A stretch of 64,000 nt of DNA from Epiperipatus broadwayi (Eukaryota; Onychophora; Udeonychophora; Euonychophora; Peripatidae), in the NCBI GenBank assembly GCA_028023455.1, contig JAQFVV010006294.1, forward strand, positions 3,563,001 through 3,627,000. The letters run 5' to 3'. Position numbers and translations under genes: made by a program. A model generated the notes under the pieces. That model was not told where the DNA came from, did no database searches, and saw only the letters and a list, made by a program, of their open reading frames with translations. Below are positions 23,989-36,048 of the stretch, in pieces. Each line of letters opens with the position of its first letter. Position 1 is the stretch's first letter.

Positions 23989-24086
23989 TTATACATAAAT
24001 AAATAATTCAGTAGTTTTCCTAGTTTCAATCATTTTCTACCCAGATAACTTTTATTTTTTCTATTCTTCTAATGTACTACTACATT

Positions 24087-24505
24087 CTTCAATATGATAT
24101 TAAATCGTGCTATCACACTAAATCGTGCTATCACACTTCCAACGTAAAGCTGTAACAACAAATAGAAAACTAAATTAAATGGCTGAGTGCTTTCAAGAAG
24201 ATGTACTTCTCATATTCATAGCCAGTTATGATTCTTTCTTTGAAATCATTATATAAATAAATACCATATGCAAATTATATGCAAATGAGTCACTAAGACC
24301 ATGTTTTGCTATATCTAAAAGATGGTCTTAGTGACTCATTTGCTATTTATTTATATAATGATTTCAAAGAAAGAATCATAACTGGCTATGAATATGAGAA
24401 GTACATCTTCTTGAAAGCGCTCAGCCATTTAATTTAGTTTTATATTTGTTGTTACAGCTTTATGTTGGAAGTGTGATAGCATGATTTAATATTATCATAT
24501 TGAAG
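24087..24505. repeat. Large fold-back element (about 190-bp arms)
   Basis: The left arm from CTTCAATATGAT to about 24290 is the near-perfect reverse complement of the right arm ending ATCATATTGAAG at 24505. The arms share the CTATCACACTTCCAACRT, TCAAGAAGATGTACTTCTC and GGTCTTAGTGACTCATTTGC blocks. A 19-bp piece containing AATCGTGCTATCACAC is duplicated in the left arm only. High arm identity points to a young fold-back transposon or palindromic duplication. Its RNA would form a long hairpin. Confidence 0.85.
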
Positions 24506-24759
24506 ACAAACGTAAAATATAAATCTACAGGTTATTACTACATTCTTATAAAATGATCAAAATGTAGAGATAATAATGCACTGATGTGAATTTGGTAAAA
24601 ATAAAACAAGATTTAAAAAGAAAAAGATGTAAAAAAATTTATGTATGATAGATACTATTTTGTTGTTGTTTTTTATTTATATTCTGAAATTCATAGTTGG
24701 AATTAAAAAGACTTATAATTTCTTTGATTTACACAGAACAAATAGATAACTTCACCATT

Positions 24760-25270
24760 TAATGAATAATATTTCTATAGTGTAATTTTCATTCTATCAT
24801 TCCCATGCAAGGTGTTAAAAGTGGATAGAAACCTGTCCTTATCTTGCATGAGGATAGTGTAGTGAATATTTTCTAGTCTAATGAATAACTAATAAAAAAA
24901 AAAATTATATACTTTCATTAAGTGGTTTTTGTCAAAGTTGTGAGATTAGTAAGTTTGACATCAAAATATAATGAACAGTGATAAAGATAGGTAAAACTAT
25001 CCATATAGTAGTGCCATTCAGGTGTAAGAGATTGTGATCTGGACTAACTGATGAGTACTGCTTCAGCATGAAATGCACATCTTGGGGATCATAGATTATT
25101 TTCACTTGTCTTTGGTCATAAGTTTATGATTACAACTTTTCACAAGGTGTTAAAAGCAGATAGAAATCAATCCCTGCCTTGCCTGTGAATAGTGTAGTGA
25201 AAATTACACTAAAGAAATATTAATAATTAAGTGGATAATCTCTAGTTATAATGAATGACTAATAAAATTA
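24760..25270 (+). mobile_element. Hammerhead-bearing partial tandem element, family 3
   Basis: A block starting CAAGGTGTTAAAAG at 24811 recurs at about 25144 (period about 333 bp) and is followed in both copies by GATAGTGTAGTGAA. This gives one full unit and one partial unit. The full unit carries a type I hammerhead at 25036-25090. The outer parts also form imperfect inverted ends (TTTCT-TAGTGTAATTTTCA at 24770-24790 and its complement near 25200-25222). No coding capacity. The direct repeat around a ribozyme again fits a retrozyme or Penelope terminal-repeat structure, unrelated in sequence to families 1 and 2. Confidence 0.65.
25036..25090 (+). ncRNA. Type I hammerhead ribozyme, family 3
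   Basis: The core CTGATGA (25048-25054) is intact. Stem II GTACT/AGCAT has one A-C mismatch and a GCTTC loop. GAA is at 25070-25072. Stem III ATG/CAT has a CA loop, and the cleavage site is ATC (C at 25081). Stem I pairs CTAA with TTGG, then after an internal loop GATC with GATC. The mismatch and the ATG/CAT stem would be explained by CpG decay of an earlier ACG/CGT stem with a GTC site. The fold is good; activity is uncertain. Confidence 0.75.
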
Positions 25271-25586
25271 TTAATAATCTTCACCATTTACTTTCATTTT
25301 TAAATTATTATATTAACTGATATTGAATAAACAACAAGCAAAAGTCAGTTTTCTAAAAACATCTATTTTTTATAAATGTCAACCAATAAGTTGCACGTTA
25401 TTTTTCTCAAGCATTAATAAAGCATAAAAAATGAGTAAAAATTATAAAAGAATTTATTTGTGGTTTGATATTTTTCTAAATTAGCTTTTATTTTCAAAGA
25501 AGGTACTGTTCATTGAAATTATTTTTCATCTAGTCATTTTTATTTTAACTCATTGATAAGCTTTTCTTTATATGTTCTTTTGGTAT

Positions 25587-26286
25587 TGTTGTGTATGGTC
25601 TGGGTTGCAGACTCCAACCACCTGCAATAAAAAATACAAATACTTGAAGTTCACTTAATCTGATTTACTAGTATTAAATATATTTACATAATATACAATA
25701 TATAAATAGTTCCACATATCTGAACTTCATTAATGCTGGGCAGGTAGTGCCCGAATGACTCAACTCACTTCCAGCTGTATATAATAGCTTGCCTCGTGAG
25801 TGGCTGTACTAGACAGCTTGCTTCGAGTTTGTCAAATGACTCTTTTGGCTGCACTAGAGAGTTTTGCCTCCAGTCTGCTCTAATTCTTGCAGCTTTCAGT
25901 CTTATCGTGGACTTGCCTCATTGCATAGACTTATAACATAATGACTGTTATAGAAATGTTCACTGTTAGCAGTGGTTTCAGTTGGGAGCTCGTTCTGTCA
26001 TTTAGTTTAAACAGACATTCTCCCCCTTGCTCCAAAAAGGCTGATTATTTATTGTCAGATCCCAACCTTACTGGTAGCAATCGGATTCGGAGAGCATCAT
26101 TGCCTATTGATCCATACTAACCAATGGTTAATATTTATCTACATGTTTACACATTGGCCATATATTTACACTTTGACAATATGTTTACACATTGGTTAGC
26201 CACATGTTTACACATTGATTAGCGGCAATGAGTGCTTAATCCAATCAGATAAGGATGGGATCTGAAGGGCAGGGTGAGATATGACA
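25587..26286. mobile_element. Solo LTR of about 700 bp
   Basis: The segment starts TGTTGTGTATGG and ends GATATGACA, so it has TG...CA ends. It is flanked on both sides by the same 5-bp sequence GGTAT (25582-25586 and 26287-26291), as expected for an LTR-retrotransposon target duplication. Base composition is much less AT-rich than the surroundings. There is no internal coding region, so it is a solo LTR left by recombination. TATAAATAG occurs near 25703, but the transcribed strand cannot be decided. Superfamily unassigned. Confidence 0.8.
26141..26223. repeat. Short tandem repeat inside the solo LTR
   Basis: About four degenerate units of ATGTTTACACATTGG plus a few bases. LTRs often hold such repeats in U3; a regulatory role is not shown. 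Confidence 0.7.
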
Positions 26287-26291
26287 GGTAT

Positions 26292-29200
26292 ATATTTTTC
26301 TCTCTATAGAACAAGAAAATTTAAGAGACTTTTATGCTCTTCAAAAATTTAATATAAAATTAGATTACTGTTGTTTGTTAAATAATTAATCATAAAAAAT
26401 GTTGCCAATATCTGCATTATACTCATAGTAAATTTCATCAAATAAACAATACCTTGACAGGAAATATGTTTAATTGTTGTGGATGTTGTATGACATTTGA
26501 GCACCATAGTAAGCATATTGATCATCTAATAATTTCCTTCAGTTAATTTGAATACACCCCCCCCCTCTTTATTTGTATTTCTTCACTGAAATCAATTCTG
26601 GAATCTTTAGATCTGAGTTCACCATTCTATTTATGCAGTAAACTGCACAAAGAATGAAAATTAAATAAAACATCTAATATTATTGTAAATGATGAGAATT
26701 GCATTCATTTATGAATTGAAATTATATTTCATTAGAATGAATTTATTTTTAACTTATCTAAATGTGTGTGTGTTTTTTCTGGATTATTTTAGATAAATTT
26801 GCTAACTTTTCCTTCAGTAATAATTTTCTACACTTGATTCCAATCTTAACATAATAGTTAATAGAAATATTCTATTGATCAGCAAAACCATTTTGAATCC
26901 TAAAATAATCCAATATGAATTACATATTTTTAATAGTGATTTTGGACTGTGATACAAGGAAAAAAATATTATTTATTTATAAACATAATTTAGAAGGAAA
27001 AAAGATCTGCTGGCAAATGTAATGTTTCCTTAAATAAAATTATAAAAACATTTTTATCAGACAGTTCTATACTCAAATGATTGCAAGAAAACATAATAAA
27101 CTGTTGAAAGTTTGACGATTTGTCTTCAAGATAAATAAACTAATCTTATTGCTGTTATTATTGTTTAATAGATACTATTAATTATGATGTATTAGTTTTG
27201 GAAAGACCATAATAAGACTGAAAATATATAGCAAATCATTAAAAAATCCATGAGGTTCAATCGTCAGATATTTTCTGAAATCATCAGAACTTAGGGAGAA
27301 TGGAGTAGAGGACTCTATCTGAACATAATTTAATCTTGAAAAATAATTAACTTAGTTTTATATAAGCTATGTTATTTAAAAAGGCTGTAATATCTGTTTA
27401 AAAAAAAAATACAATTTTAATATAAGCAACATTTCTAATCAGTTGAAATATCTGAGGAACTCAAAGCCATTCTTCAAAATAAACAGTAAAAATAAGTCAT
27501 TTAACTATCAATAATGTTTGAAAGATCTCAATTCCAAAGATCCAAAACTTTCAAAAACAGGCCTTGAATATATCCCTTTTTATTGTTTTATTGTCAGACA
27601 TGGATATTCAATTATTTTCAGTAAACAACAGTGTCCTAAATCCATTGGCCAAGATTAATAAATAACCATTTTAATATAAAGATTTTAAAAAATAAATTTT
27701 AAATGATTACTAAATCACATTTCTAACAACAGAAACCAAATAGATCTCATATACTAAACTATTAATTTTTACTAGATGAAAATTTTAATTTTCTATGAAT
27801 ATATACAACAGACCAACAGAATATGTGTGTGGCTTTCATTATAACTACAAATTATTATTACCTTTTTCATTCTGTTGATGCTTTGCATTATTAGTCTTTT
27901 CTGTTATATTTTTTTATGCTGTATTTGTTATAATGTATCATATAGAGACACTCCGACTCTTTTATTATTATGGATGATATAAATTTATCTTTTGATCATT
28001 TCCCCTCATTGCTTAGAAATATATACAAAATATAATCTCTCACCTCTTTTTCATTTCTATATCTTACCATCATTTGTTTTCTTATTAATCATATTTTGCT
28101 GACAATAAGTAGATCAATAAAATATAAAATTACAATTTAAGTTTTTGTTTATTTCTTACAATTTTTGTAATATTTACAGCATTACAAATTAATTATATAA
28201 TATATATGTGTTTATATGTGAGCATGTACTATTTTATAATATTTCATTTGAAGTTTCTACTTATTTATATTTTTTTAAATAATGAATAATATTTCATATT
28301 ATAAGAATAGATTTTTTTTAAAACATGATATTTCATGTACAATGATTGATTTGTTTTAAAAAGTATTCAAAATCATCCCCAAATAATAACTATCAAGAGC
28401 AATAGAAATAAAAACTTACACATCATGTAGAAAAAGTCGTATTAATTTAACAATAATATTCATCAGAAATAATTAAACAAACATATATATTTTAATGAAC
28501 AAAAAAAATCTATAGGCATAGTCAACATCAATCACCAGACAGCATGACTAGATTTACCATCTAGAATTTACTATTTATATTGGCTAATAATGTTACCTAG
28601 TAGAATCAAGTTTCAATAGATGTTGCATGTTCTGATCCCTATAGGAAATTTAAGTATATTGGTGAAAATATCCAACTATAAAACCTACAAACTTAGCTAC
28701 CACTACCAATATTTCTATATGTCCACTAGATCACAAAGAATCATCCAGACTTTGAAATAAGGCAATGACTATTGTGCATAATCATGCCCTGGATTTTGTA
28801 ACAATTAATGAGCAAACTCTAGATTAAATAGATTAAAACACATATTTATTATGAATTCCATATTCTTCTTAAAACATAAGTTATCATAAATATCTTATAG
28901 ATCTTTGACAAATAATCCCTTCTTAATTATATATTTGACATTTCTAAATTTATAAAATAAAGCAGTGTCTATCTCTTTTTATATACCATCTCCAATCTTT
29001 GCAGAATTTTTCAGTAATCTATTTAATTAAACTCAAACAAAGCTGGTAGTTATACCTATTAAAACCAAGCCATGGGTGTGCATGCATATATTTTAAATGT
29101 TAAGCTGATCCTACAAATACTCTAAAATGATTCTGATTAAGTAACCTTGTGCTAATTATTATCCTGTTTTAGATTAGACCAACATGCATTTAAATCATTC

Positions 29201-31855
29201 AAGTAATTGGAAATCATTTAAATAATTATATAAACAAATGCATATATTATTAAAAGCTAGAAAATATTTAAGCTATCCACATTATTAATAAGAGCATTAA
29301 AAATAGCTATGGAATTTTTTTATAAATTTAAAAATAAGCATGTAAATAATTAAATTTCCAAATGTGTGTTATATATATATATATACATCCAAATGTATGA
29401 GATGCATAAATCTCTTAAATGCATTACAAATCTTGTAATTATTTCTAAACATATAAACAATTTATGCCAGACCAAAATTAAATTCTGATTCAAAACTTTT
29501 AACAAACAAATTCTGCTATATTTTCATTAAATTCATAATACAAACACACACCCAAATCCCAGCTCCAATAAGCAACTAACCACATATTAAGCTTTTTTTT
29601 TTCCTTTTTTAATCTTTGATCCAAACAAACACTCATAAACCTGATTACCCTTAATTTAGACCATACTTAGACTTAATAACTTATTTGGAACAATAATAAT
29701 AAATTAATAAAGATCAAAATCTCTAATGATTAGCCATTTCTGGGATTAACTATTGATTTTTATGTTATAACAATTAATTTAAAAAGAAAGTTATTAGGAA
29801 TTGTATTGTCACAACTTGTTACCATTTCTAATTTTAAAAATTGAGAAGTTTAATAATGACTTCAATGGTTACATTAAAATAATTATAGATAATATATATT
29901 GTAGAAATGTTCATTTAAATAAAATATTTAAAAAAAACACACAAATGGCATAATAAAATATTAAAATAGGAAGTTTTTAAACGTAAAGAAAGTTATTTAA
30001 ATTTAAAATGAAATCTCAAAAGAAAGTTTATAAATTTAAATGACAAAATTTATCTTAGCTTTCAAATGCATAAAATAGTTTGCTAGTCAGCAGTTTTTAT
30101 TATTATTTTTCTTTCATTCATGTATGTGTATTGAGAGCTCACATTAGATGAAGTTTGTATTGAAATTTACAATTTAGAACTCTGTGATTTCACCTATTAT
30201 GGTTAGTTATTTGAGTCACAATTGGGTTTCCACGATTCAGAAAATTTAGTTTGTCACAATTGAATTTTTTTCTTTAGTTTTCATTTGATAGTTAATAGTT
30301 TAGTATATAGTAGATTAGATGCTATCAGACCATTCCTGGTGAGATTAGATATCTACCCAGGAAGGATTTAGAGTAAGTTATCTTGCCATAGAAAAGCATC
30401 CCAATAATCTAGAGAGGTTCAAACTTGTTGCATTCACCTGCAATTTCACTGTGATGATGATGACCAGCATGAAGACAAAGAAGTAAAAAAGCAAGAGTAC
30501 CATTGATTTTTTTCAAGGCTATTTATATATAATTTTTATCTCATGGAATTTTTTCAACTACCAAAAAATTTTGTTAAGAGATTTTATTTTGAGGACTAAC
30601 TGAAATGTTCACAAATAATGAGATAGTCTAGACATTAAAGTAAATTCAAATTTTCATATAAACTAAAAAATTCTTTAGTTTTCTTTTGATAACATGAAGT
30701 TAGTATAATAGAAATTTTGTCTTTAATTACATTATCTTAATTAAAATGAAAAACTGCATTCTGTATAATTGTAAATTAATACACTAATTAATATCATCTA
30801 AAATAAATCTTTTATATTTTATTTTAATAAAAGATCAACTTTTCTTTAAAATATATTTTAACAGGAATTAACTTTTTTAAAAAAGTAAAAATCTTTTCCT
30901 CCTTTATCAAAAGAAACCTATTTAAATAAAATTTAAACTAAACTTCTATAACAAACATATATGTGTGTGTGGCATACACAGAAATTAACTAAAATATTAT
31001 GAAAACTTTACTTGATAGCTTCTATCTGATAGTATTCTCTTTTAATTTAATTTTAGAAATTGACTAGTCTTTTGTCCTTTTTCTAATTATGCAAAATAGA
31101 TTTGAAATGGAAATATCCATTTCAATATATACAAACATAATATGTCTAAATTCACATTAATGTGAATTTAGACATACATATATAATGGATATATGTGAAT
31201 GATGTGTGTTCATACATGTTAATTTATATTGTTCAATTTAAAAGATTATGAGAACAATTTAAGAGAATAGTTTTCAGTTCTTTCTCTATGTTATTTGACT
31301 ATTTATTAGTATGCTTATGAATAATTTGATTAAAGAAAAAAGTTTAAATATTAATTCGAATCTTTTTAATACATCTTTTTCCTTTAATCTTTAAAGAAAT
31401 TAATTGCAATATGGAATTTTCTGCTGATTTTTGTAAAAAAAACATTCCAAAATAAATAAAGTCCCTCTCCTCTCCCCATCATCAAATCTAAAAAAAATTT
31501 ATTGCATAATAAAATAAGTGAATAATAAGCACTGGAAGGGACAGTTTGAATTTCAGTTGAAGAACTTTTAGCTCTCGAGTCTATCATATTACTACTATAC
31601 TAAACAGCACACAACTTATGTAGTTACACATATATTTTTACTGGATTTTTTTTATTAAATTTATTATGGTAAGATATTATTTCCAAGAGTTTTTTTTTGT
31701 TTTGTTTTAAGCTCATCATTTAACTAGCATGAATTTCTATAATGTAATATTTTGAAGAATACATTATTACTTATACATTTAAAAGTATGAAATAATGACA
31801 TTTATTTTTCAAAGTAATATATTGTAATTTTCTGTTATTCAATTTACTTTGGCAG
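26292..31855 (+). other. Ankyrin intron (last part)
   Basis: AT-rich. Apart from the 36-bp palindrome at 31141-31176 I see only unclassified more-complex patches (about 28500-28820 and 30300-30500). The intron ends TTTACTTTGGCAG. Confidence 0.6.
31141..31176. repeat. Perfect 36-bp palindrome
   Basis: The first 18 bases (TATGTCTAAATTCACATT) are the exact reverse complement of the next 18, with no spacer. Confidence 0.95.
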
Positions 31856-31910
31856 GAAGGAGAAATTAGTAGCAGTGACTATGTGTTTGAATTCAAAGAA
31901 CAACCAACAG
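31856..31910 (+). CDS. Ank: Ankyrin tail exon, small acidic
   Basis: A 55-nt exon after TTTACTTTGGCAG, followed by AACAG|GTAAAT. It reads EGEISSSDYVFEFKEQPT. It enters in phase 0, matching the previous donor, and leaves in phase 1, matching the next exon. The sequence is acidic with a Ser cluster. Support comes from splice sites, frame agreement and composition rather than from a domain match, so it may be an alternative exon. Confidence 0.75.
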
Positions 31911-32079
31911 GTAAATGCATTACAATTTTAATCTTTACTTATTTAAAAAGTACTTTTAAAAAAGATTTTTTTAAAATATTATTTAAAAACTTTATAATAA
32001 TTAATAAATAATTATTAAAAATTTTAATGCATGATTCTTCAATGTTTTTGCTTAACATAATATCACCCATCATTTTCAA

Positions 32080-33620
32080 ATATTTTCAATTCACTGCAGG
32101 ATGAAAAGTCTTCTCCATGATTATTCCAAAACCCCCAATCCATAGTTTCACCAATGCTCCAGCAAACTTTCTTTTCTCATTCTTTTAATTTACATGTGAT
32201 CACATTCAACATCATTTAAATTTTTTTAAATCTATTCTAGTCCTCTAATTGCCCATCTATTGTCAGTTCTTGTTGCAGAATTTCCAGCTCAGTTCTGTGC
32301 TCAGTCTTTTAATTTTCTTAGTGTCAGTGTTACCTATTCTCCAAATCATATATTTAAATTTAGATTTTTTTTTGATAATTTTAACATAGATCTATGTTTA
32401 TTATGTGATTTGCAATATTTGTATTTCTTATCTATTAAGTTTTTTCCAAGTCTCAAATTTTTTAAGCAAGCATTTATTAAATGTTTTTTTAAAAATCTTT
32501 CTTGTCGAAAGCACATAGTTCTATTTCCTTTACATCATTCAAGTTTAATTCAGATTGATATGTAATATCGATATTAACAATTTTTCCAAGATGTTTATAA
32601 TTGTTAACTTCTTCTCATTTATTTTAAAACTCCTATCATTATTTATTTATTTTGAAAAGCTATTGAATATCACTTTAGTCTTTTTAATTTTGGAGAATAG
32701 AATCGTAGACCTATTAACAGTGTTAATATTCTTAGCATCATTGTGAGTCTATACCTTGATGTGCCAAAGCTTTAATCTCATCAAATGTTTTCTACTAATC
32801 TAATGCAAAACTGCAAGTCATTCTCATGGTTTTTTCCTATCATTTTTTAATGCTTGGATATACCTTGCCACAATTGTCTCACAGGACTTCAATTTCTAAT
32901 TTCTTGTTTTTCACATTTCTTAGATATCAATACTACTTTTGCATTCTTTCAGACATCTGCTACAATCTTACTATTTATACATACTGTATTTTTGCCATAA
33001 TTTTTCTATTTGTTCATTTTTTTCTTTTAAAATGTCTGTATATCCTAAGTGGGTAGATTTAATTACATATCTCCTTTTATTTAGAAAGTGTGACATTGCA
33101 ATTGATGTTTTTAATATCCAAATTACTTTAATTTCTCATCTTTATTGCTATATACTGAAGCTCTTTGTAGAATTTTTTTCACCCATTTCGAGATACAATC
33201 TTTGTTTTAATAATTATGCCACTTTTTTTTGTGTATTGATGAAATAATTTTTCTAATATTCTTACATATAGTTTTTTTTTTTATTATTTCATAGATATAA
33301 TTCTTTGTCATTATTAATTATTTTTTATTCCATTTTACAGAATTCCACATTTTTATTTGTTCTAGATCTTATTTCATTATTTATATATATATTTTTGGAG
33401 AGTCATTTCAAAGTTTTAAAAATTTTTAATGATTTATCAAAACATTGCTGGGAAACGAACCCGCAAACCTGGGACAACTGCTTGTAAGACAGCTATGCTA
33501 ACCACTCAACCACTAAGGCTTGACATGATTTGTTAAGTTTTAGTTTAAATTTATTGACATATTTTTGAAAGTTGGGGATATCAACTATAATATCAACGTT
33601 TTTAACTCACTGTGATAATT
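32080..33620 (-). mobile_element. Decayed RTE-type LINE, antisense (copy 2)
   Basis: Minus-strand reading gives ENDLQFCIRLVE near 32790-32830 and HQGIDS just after, the counterparts of YELPLCFGFVDYE and HQGVDP in the sense copy at 58.5 kb. The 3' end TTCATCCTGCAGTG plus ATTGA (32084-32110 on the minus strand) is the same as at 59590-59610. The KIKRL-SW block lies near 32300. Stops and shifts are everywhere. The T-rich plus-strand open frames in this interval are shadows of it. A tRNA-like retrocopy is nested in it. The upper end is approximate. Confidence 0.7.
33441..33524 (-). pseudogene. tRNA-like retrocopy (Val-type anticodon) or SINE head
   Basis: On the minus strand it shows an A-box-like TGGTTGAGTGG, an anticodon arm GCTGT-CTTACAA-GCAGT whose loop would read TAC, and a B-box-like GGTTCGTTTCC. 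The acceptor stem does not close and one T-stem pair is broken, so it is not a working tRNA. It is bounded by near-matching 12-bp repeats (ATGATTTATCAA at 33429-33440 and ATGATTTGTTAA at 33525-33536), which suggests insertion by retrotransposition. Confidence 0.6.
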
Positions 33621-35364
33621 TTTTTTCTTCCAAAATGTAAGCTTGTGGTTAAGACCTGTAGAGGTCCCTACTATCACCTTTTTACATGCATATTCTTGAG
33701 GTTACAGCCTTAGTAAATATTATTTAAGTGAATTATAGAATTGAAATTATATTTTTTTGAATAGTTAATAAATAATCATTCTCTGTTCTATTTACATATT
33801 TTTATTTCTAAATCCATTTTTCTGTTTAACTGTTTTAAAATATATAAAATAATTTATAATCCATATTTTTTTTCTTGTCAATTCTATAAAATAAATCTTC
33901 TATCTCCTCATTTCTGTCTCTATATTCAAAATAATCACTATACTTTCATCTTTCAAGTTTGTTTATTTTTTACTACTAGCATTAACTTTTTTCTAAGATA
34001 AGTAAATATTCATCAGAAAGAGAAGAACCTGAATCCATCACCATTTGATATATTGCAATGTTTTCCCATTATTATTCTTTATTTTTTTATTTATAATGAT
34101 TCTTACTTCTGTTTTCTACATTTGTGCTTTGGTAATAAAGTGATTGTCTATTGTTGAAAACAGTTGTTTTTTTCTTTGACTTCATGCAGTCTGTCTTTGA
34201 AAATAACCTGCAGTTGAAGTTGCTTAAAAATATAGTCAACATTCAAGAGCAGTCTAGATCCAAAAGCTGGAGATTTTTAGCACCTTTCTACCTTGGATAA
34301 TGACTTTACACTCTCCAAGGAATGCAGTCATAATGTTTTTTGCTTAGCATATATGGAAATGAAGTTATTTTAATACAAATGATTACATATATATGCATAC
34401 ACACACATATCTATCCAGCATTGTTTATATATTATCTGAAATCAAAATTCATTCAAAGTTATTGTGTAATTCTTTCTTAATCTGTGTGTTTTGTTCAAAT
34501 TATTGGTTTAAAGGAAACAATGAAAGTGGTAAATATAAAAGTAATACAAATTATACTATTAAGTTTGTTCAATATTTATTTATTTATATTAATAATAATT
34601 TATATATATTTATATATACATGTTACAGATAATATTAAGGCTAGCTTTGCTAACAATGTTTTTTTTTTAAAGGAATTAATAATTACAGTACAAATCATGA
34701 AATAATCTATTTTATTAAAATATAAGTACTTGCGTTTAAATGCGTAGATGTATGTATGTGTATGTTTATATATATATAAACATGCACATATACTTACATA
34801 CCCTTGCTTACATTTATGCACATGCATATTAATTAGCATTGCACATAATATTTTATAACTAGCTTTCGCTATTTAGAACTTTTTTTTTTTTTTTTTTTAA
34901 ATGGCAGTAGTAGATCTTCGCTGTCATCATATTTTTTTATTTTTTAATTAATAAAACTTATTGATAGCGAAGTTCTTTCATTTTTTTTATTACAATGCCA
35001 GCTCATCTGTGTTTAGCTTATTGTGTTTGGTTTTTTTTGTCTGAATTTAATCCTGTAGGAAAAGTTTGGTCAGAATTTTTGTGTGTGTGTGTGGAAATTG
35101 ATTAGAAGTTGGATTGTGTTTGTTTGCCAAGTTTGTTTCAGATTGTTATATGTATGTATGTTTTTAAATTGTTTGTGCTTTGTTTTTAAATCTGGGCTTC
35201 TCTGCTAAATATTCTTCATTTGTTCTCATGGCTTTTTATTAATATCTAATATCAACTATTTATATCTTCTTTCATTTTCCTTATTTTAATTTTGACAATA
35301 CTTCTAATATCTTCTAACTTTATTACTATAGTCTTTGATCTTTTTTTATTTTCATTTGCTAAAG
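33621..35364 (+). other. Intron sequence before the large tail exon
   Basis: AT-rich, with TA/TG repeats near 34590-34780 and 35070-35090 and T tracts. It ends in a long pyrimidine tract and CTAAAG, the acceptor of the next exon. No other gene seen. Confidence 0.5.
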
Positions 35365-36048
35365 TGGAAGAAGAATCATTAATAAAAGAAAAGATTCTAG
35401 CAAGTAGAACAGAAGAAATTGAATATGAAAAAACTTCCAAAACCATTGAAGAAACTGTTGTACGAAAAATTACTAAAGAAATTGATTATGAAGCATTGCC
35501 AGAAGAAAAGGTGGAAGAAGAGAAAGAAAAAATAACAAAAGTGCTAAAAGAAAAATTACCTAAAGATGAACCTTTTAAAATTGTTGCTGATGTAGATGAA
35601 ATTGTAAAAGAAATAATTCCAAGTCCTGAAAGTGAAAAAATTGAATTAATTGAAAAAACTGAAACAATTAAAAGTATTAAGCAGCCTTTAGAACAAATTG
35701 AAAAAACTATTAAAAAAGGTGTTGATAAATCAGAAGAAATTATTTATAAAGTTTCTGAAATCATTCCAAAAAAAGTAGAAAAGGTAATGGAGTCAAAAAT
35801 AGAGCGGGTAGTAGAATCTGTTATAGATGAACAAAAAGAAATAGTTAAGGAAGATGTTATTATTCCAGAAGTTCGCCATACTGAAATCATTACACCTACC
35901 ACTGTAACAAAAGCTAAAAGTCCAGAAGAACAACTTAAGAAAATTGAAATCATGAGGCAGATTGGAGCAGAGATTGCTGAATTAGAATCTGCTTATGAGC
36001 ACTTTCAACAACCATTTATCTCCCCCAAGGCTGAAGAAAAAATTGAAG
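35365..36048 (+). CDS. Ank: Ankyrin exon: large Lys/Glu-rich tail
   Basis: A 684-nt exon after a pyrimidine tract and TTTGCTAAAG; with the previous base it opens with Val-Glu-Glu-Glu. It codes for about 228 residues of highly charged, probably extended or coiled sequence rich in Lys, Glu and Ile/Val. KDEPFKIVADVDEIVKEI lies about 70 residues in and resembles the EEPFKIVEKVKEDL block of the vertebrate ankyrin-B and -G tails. Near the end lies IGAEIAELESAYEHF. The donor GAAG|GTATTG is not strong. If it is not used, translation stops at 36069 after only seven more codons, giving an alternative C-terminus. The long open frame in such AT-rich DNA is itself good evidence of coding. Confidence 0.85.

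Larger units (their letters stand above)
18264..24086 (+). other. Ankyrin intron (first part), with fold-back repeats
   Basis: Part of a 13.6-kb intron (18264-31855). AT-rich sequence with fold-back repeats at 21241-21490 and 21659-21957 and a short tandem duplication at 23909-23988. A minus-strand open frame at 19603-19809 (68 codons) has no recognisable product; it may be a transposon relic. A more complex stretch at about 22430-22810 is also unclassified. Confidence 0.6.

Noticed and set aside
32260-33487. Series of plus-strand open frames rich in Phe, Leu and Ile
   Set aside because: They are T-rich shadows of the antisense, decayed RTE element.
33441-33524. Functional tRNA-Val gene
   Set aside because: The acceptor stem does not close and a T-stem pair is broken; flanking duplications indicate a retrocopy.
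35252-35953. Minus-strand open frames at 35252-35446 and 35744-35953
   Set aside because: Antisense of the Lys/Glu-rich ankyrin exon; Ser/Phe-rich composition is the expected mirror.
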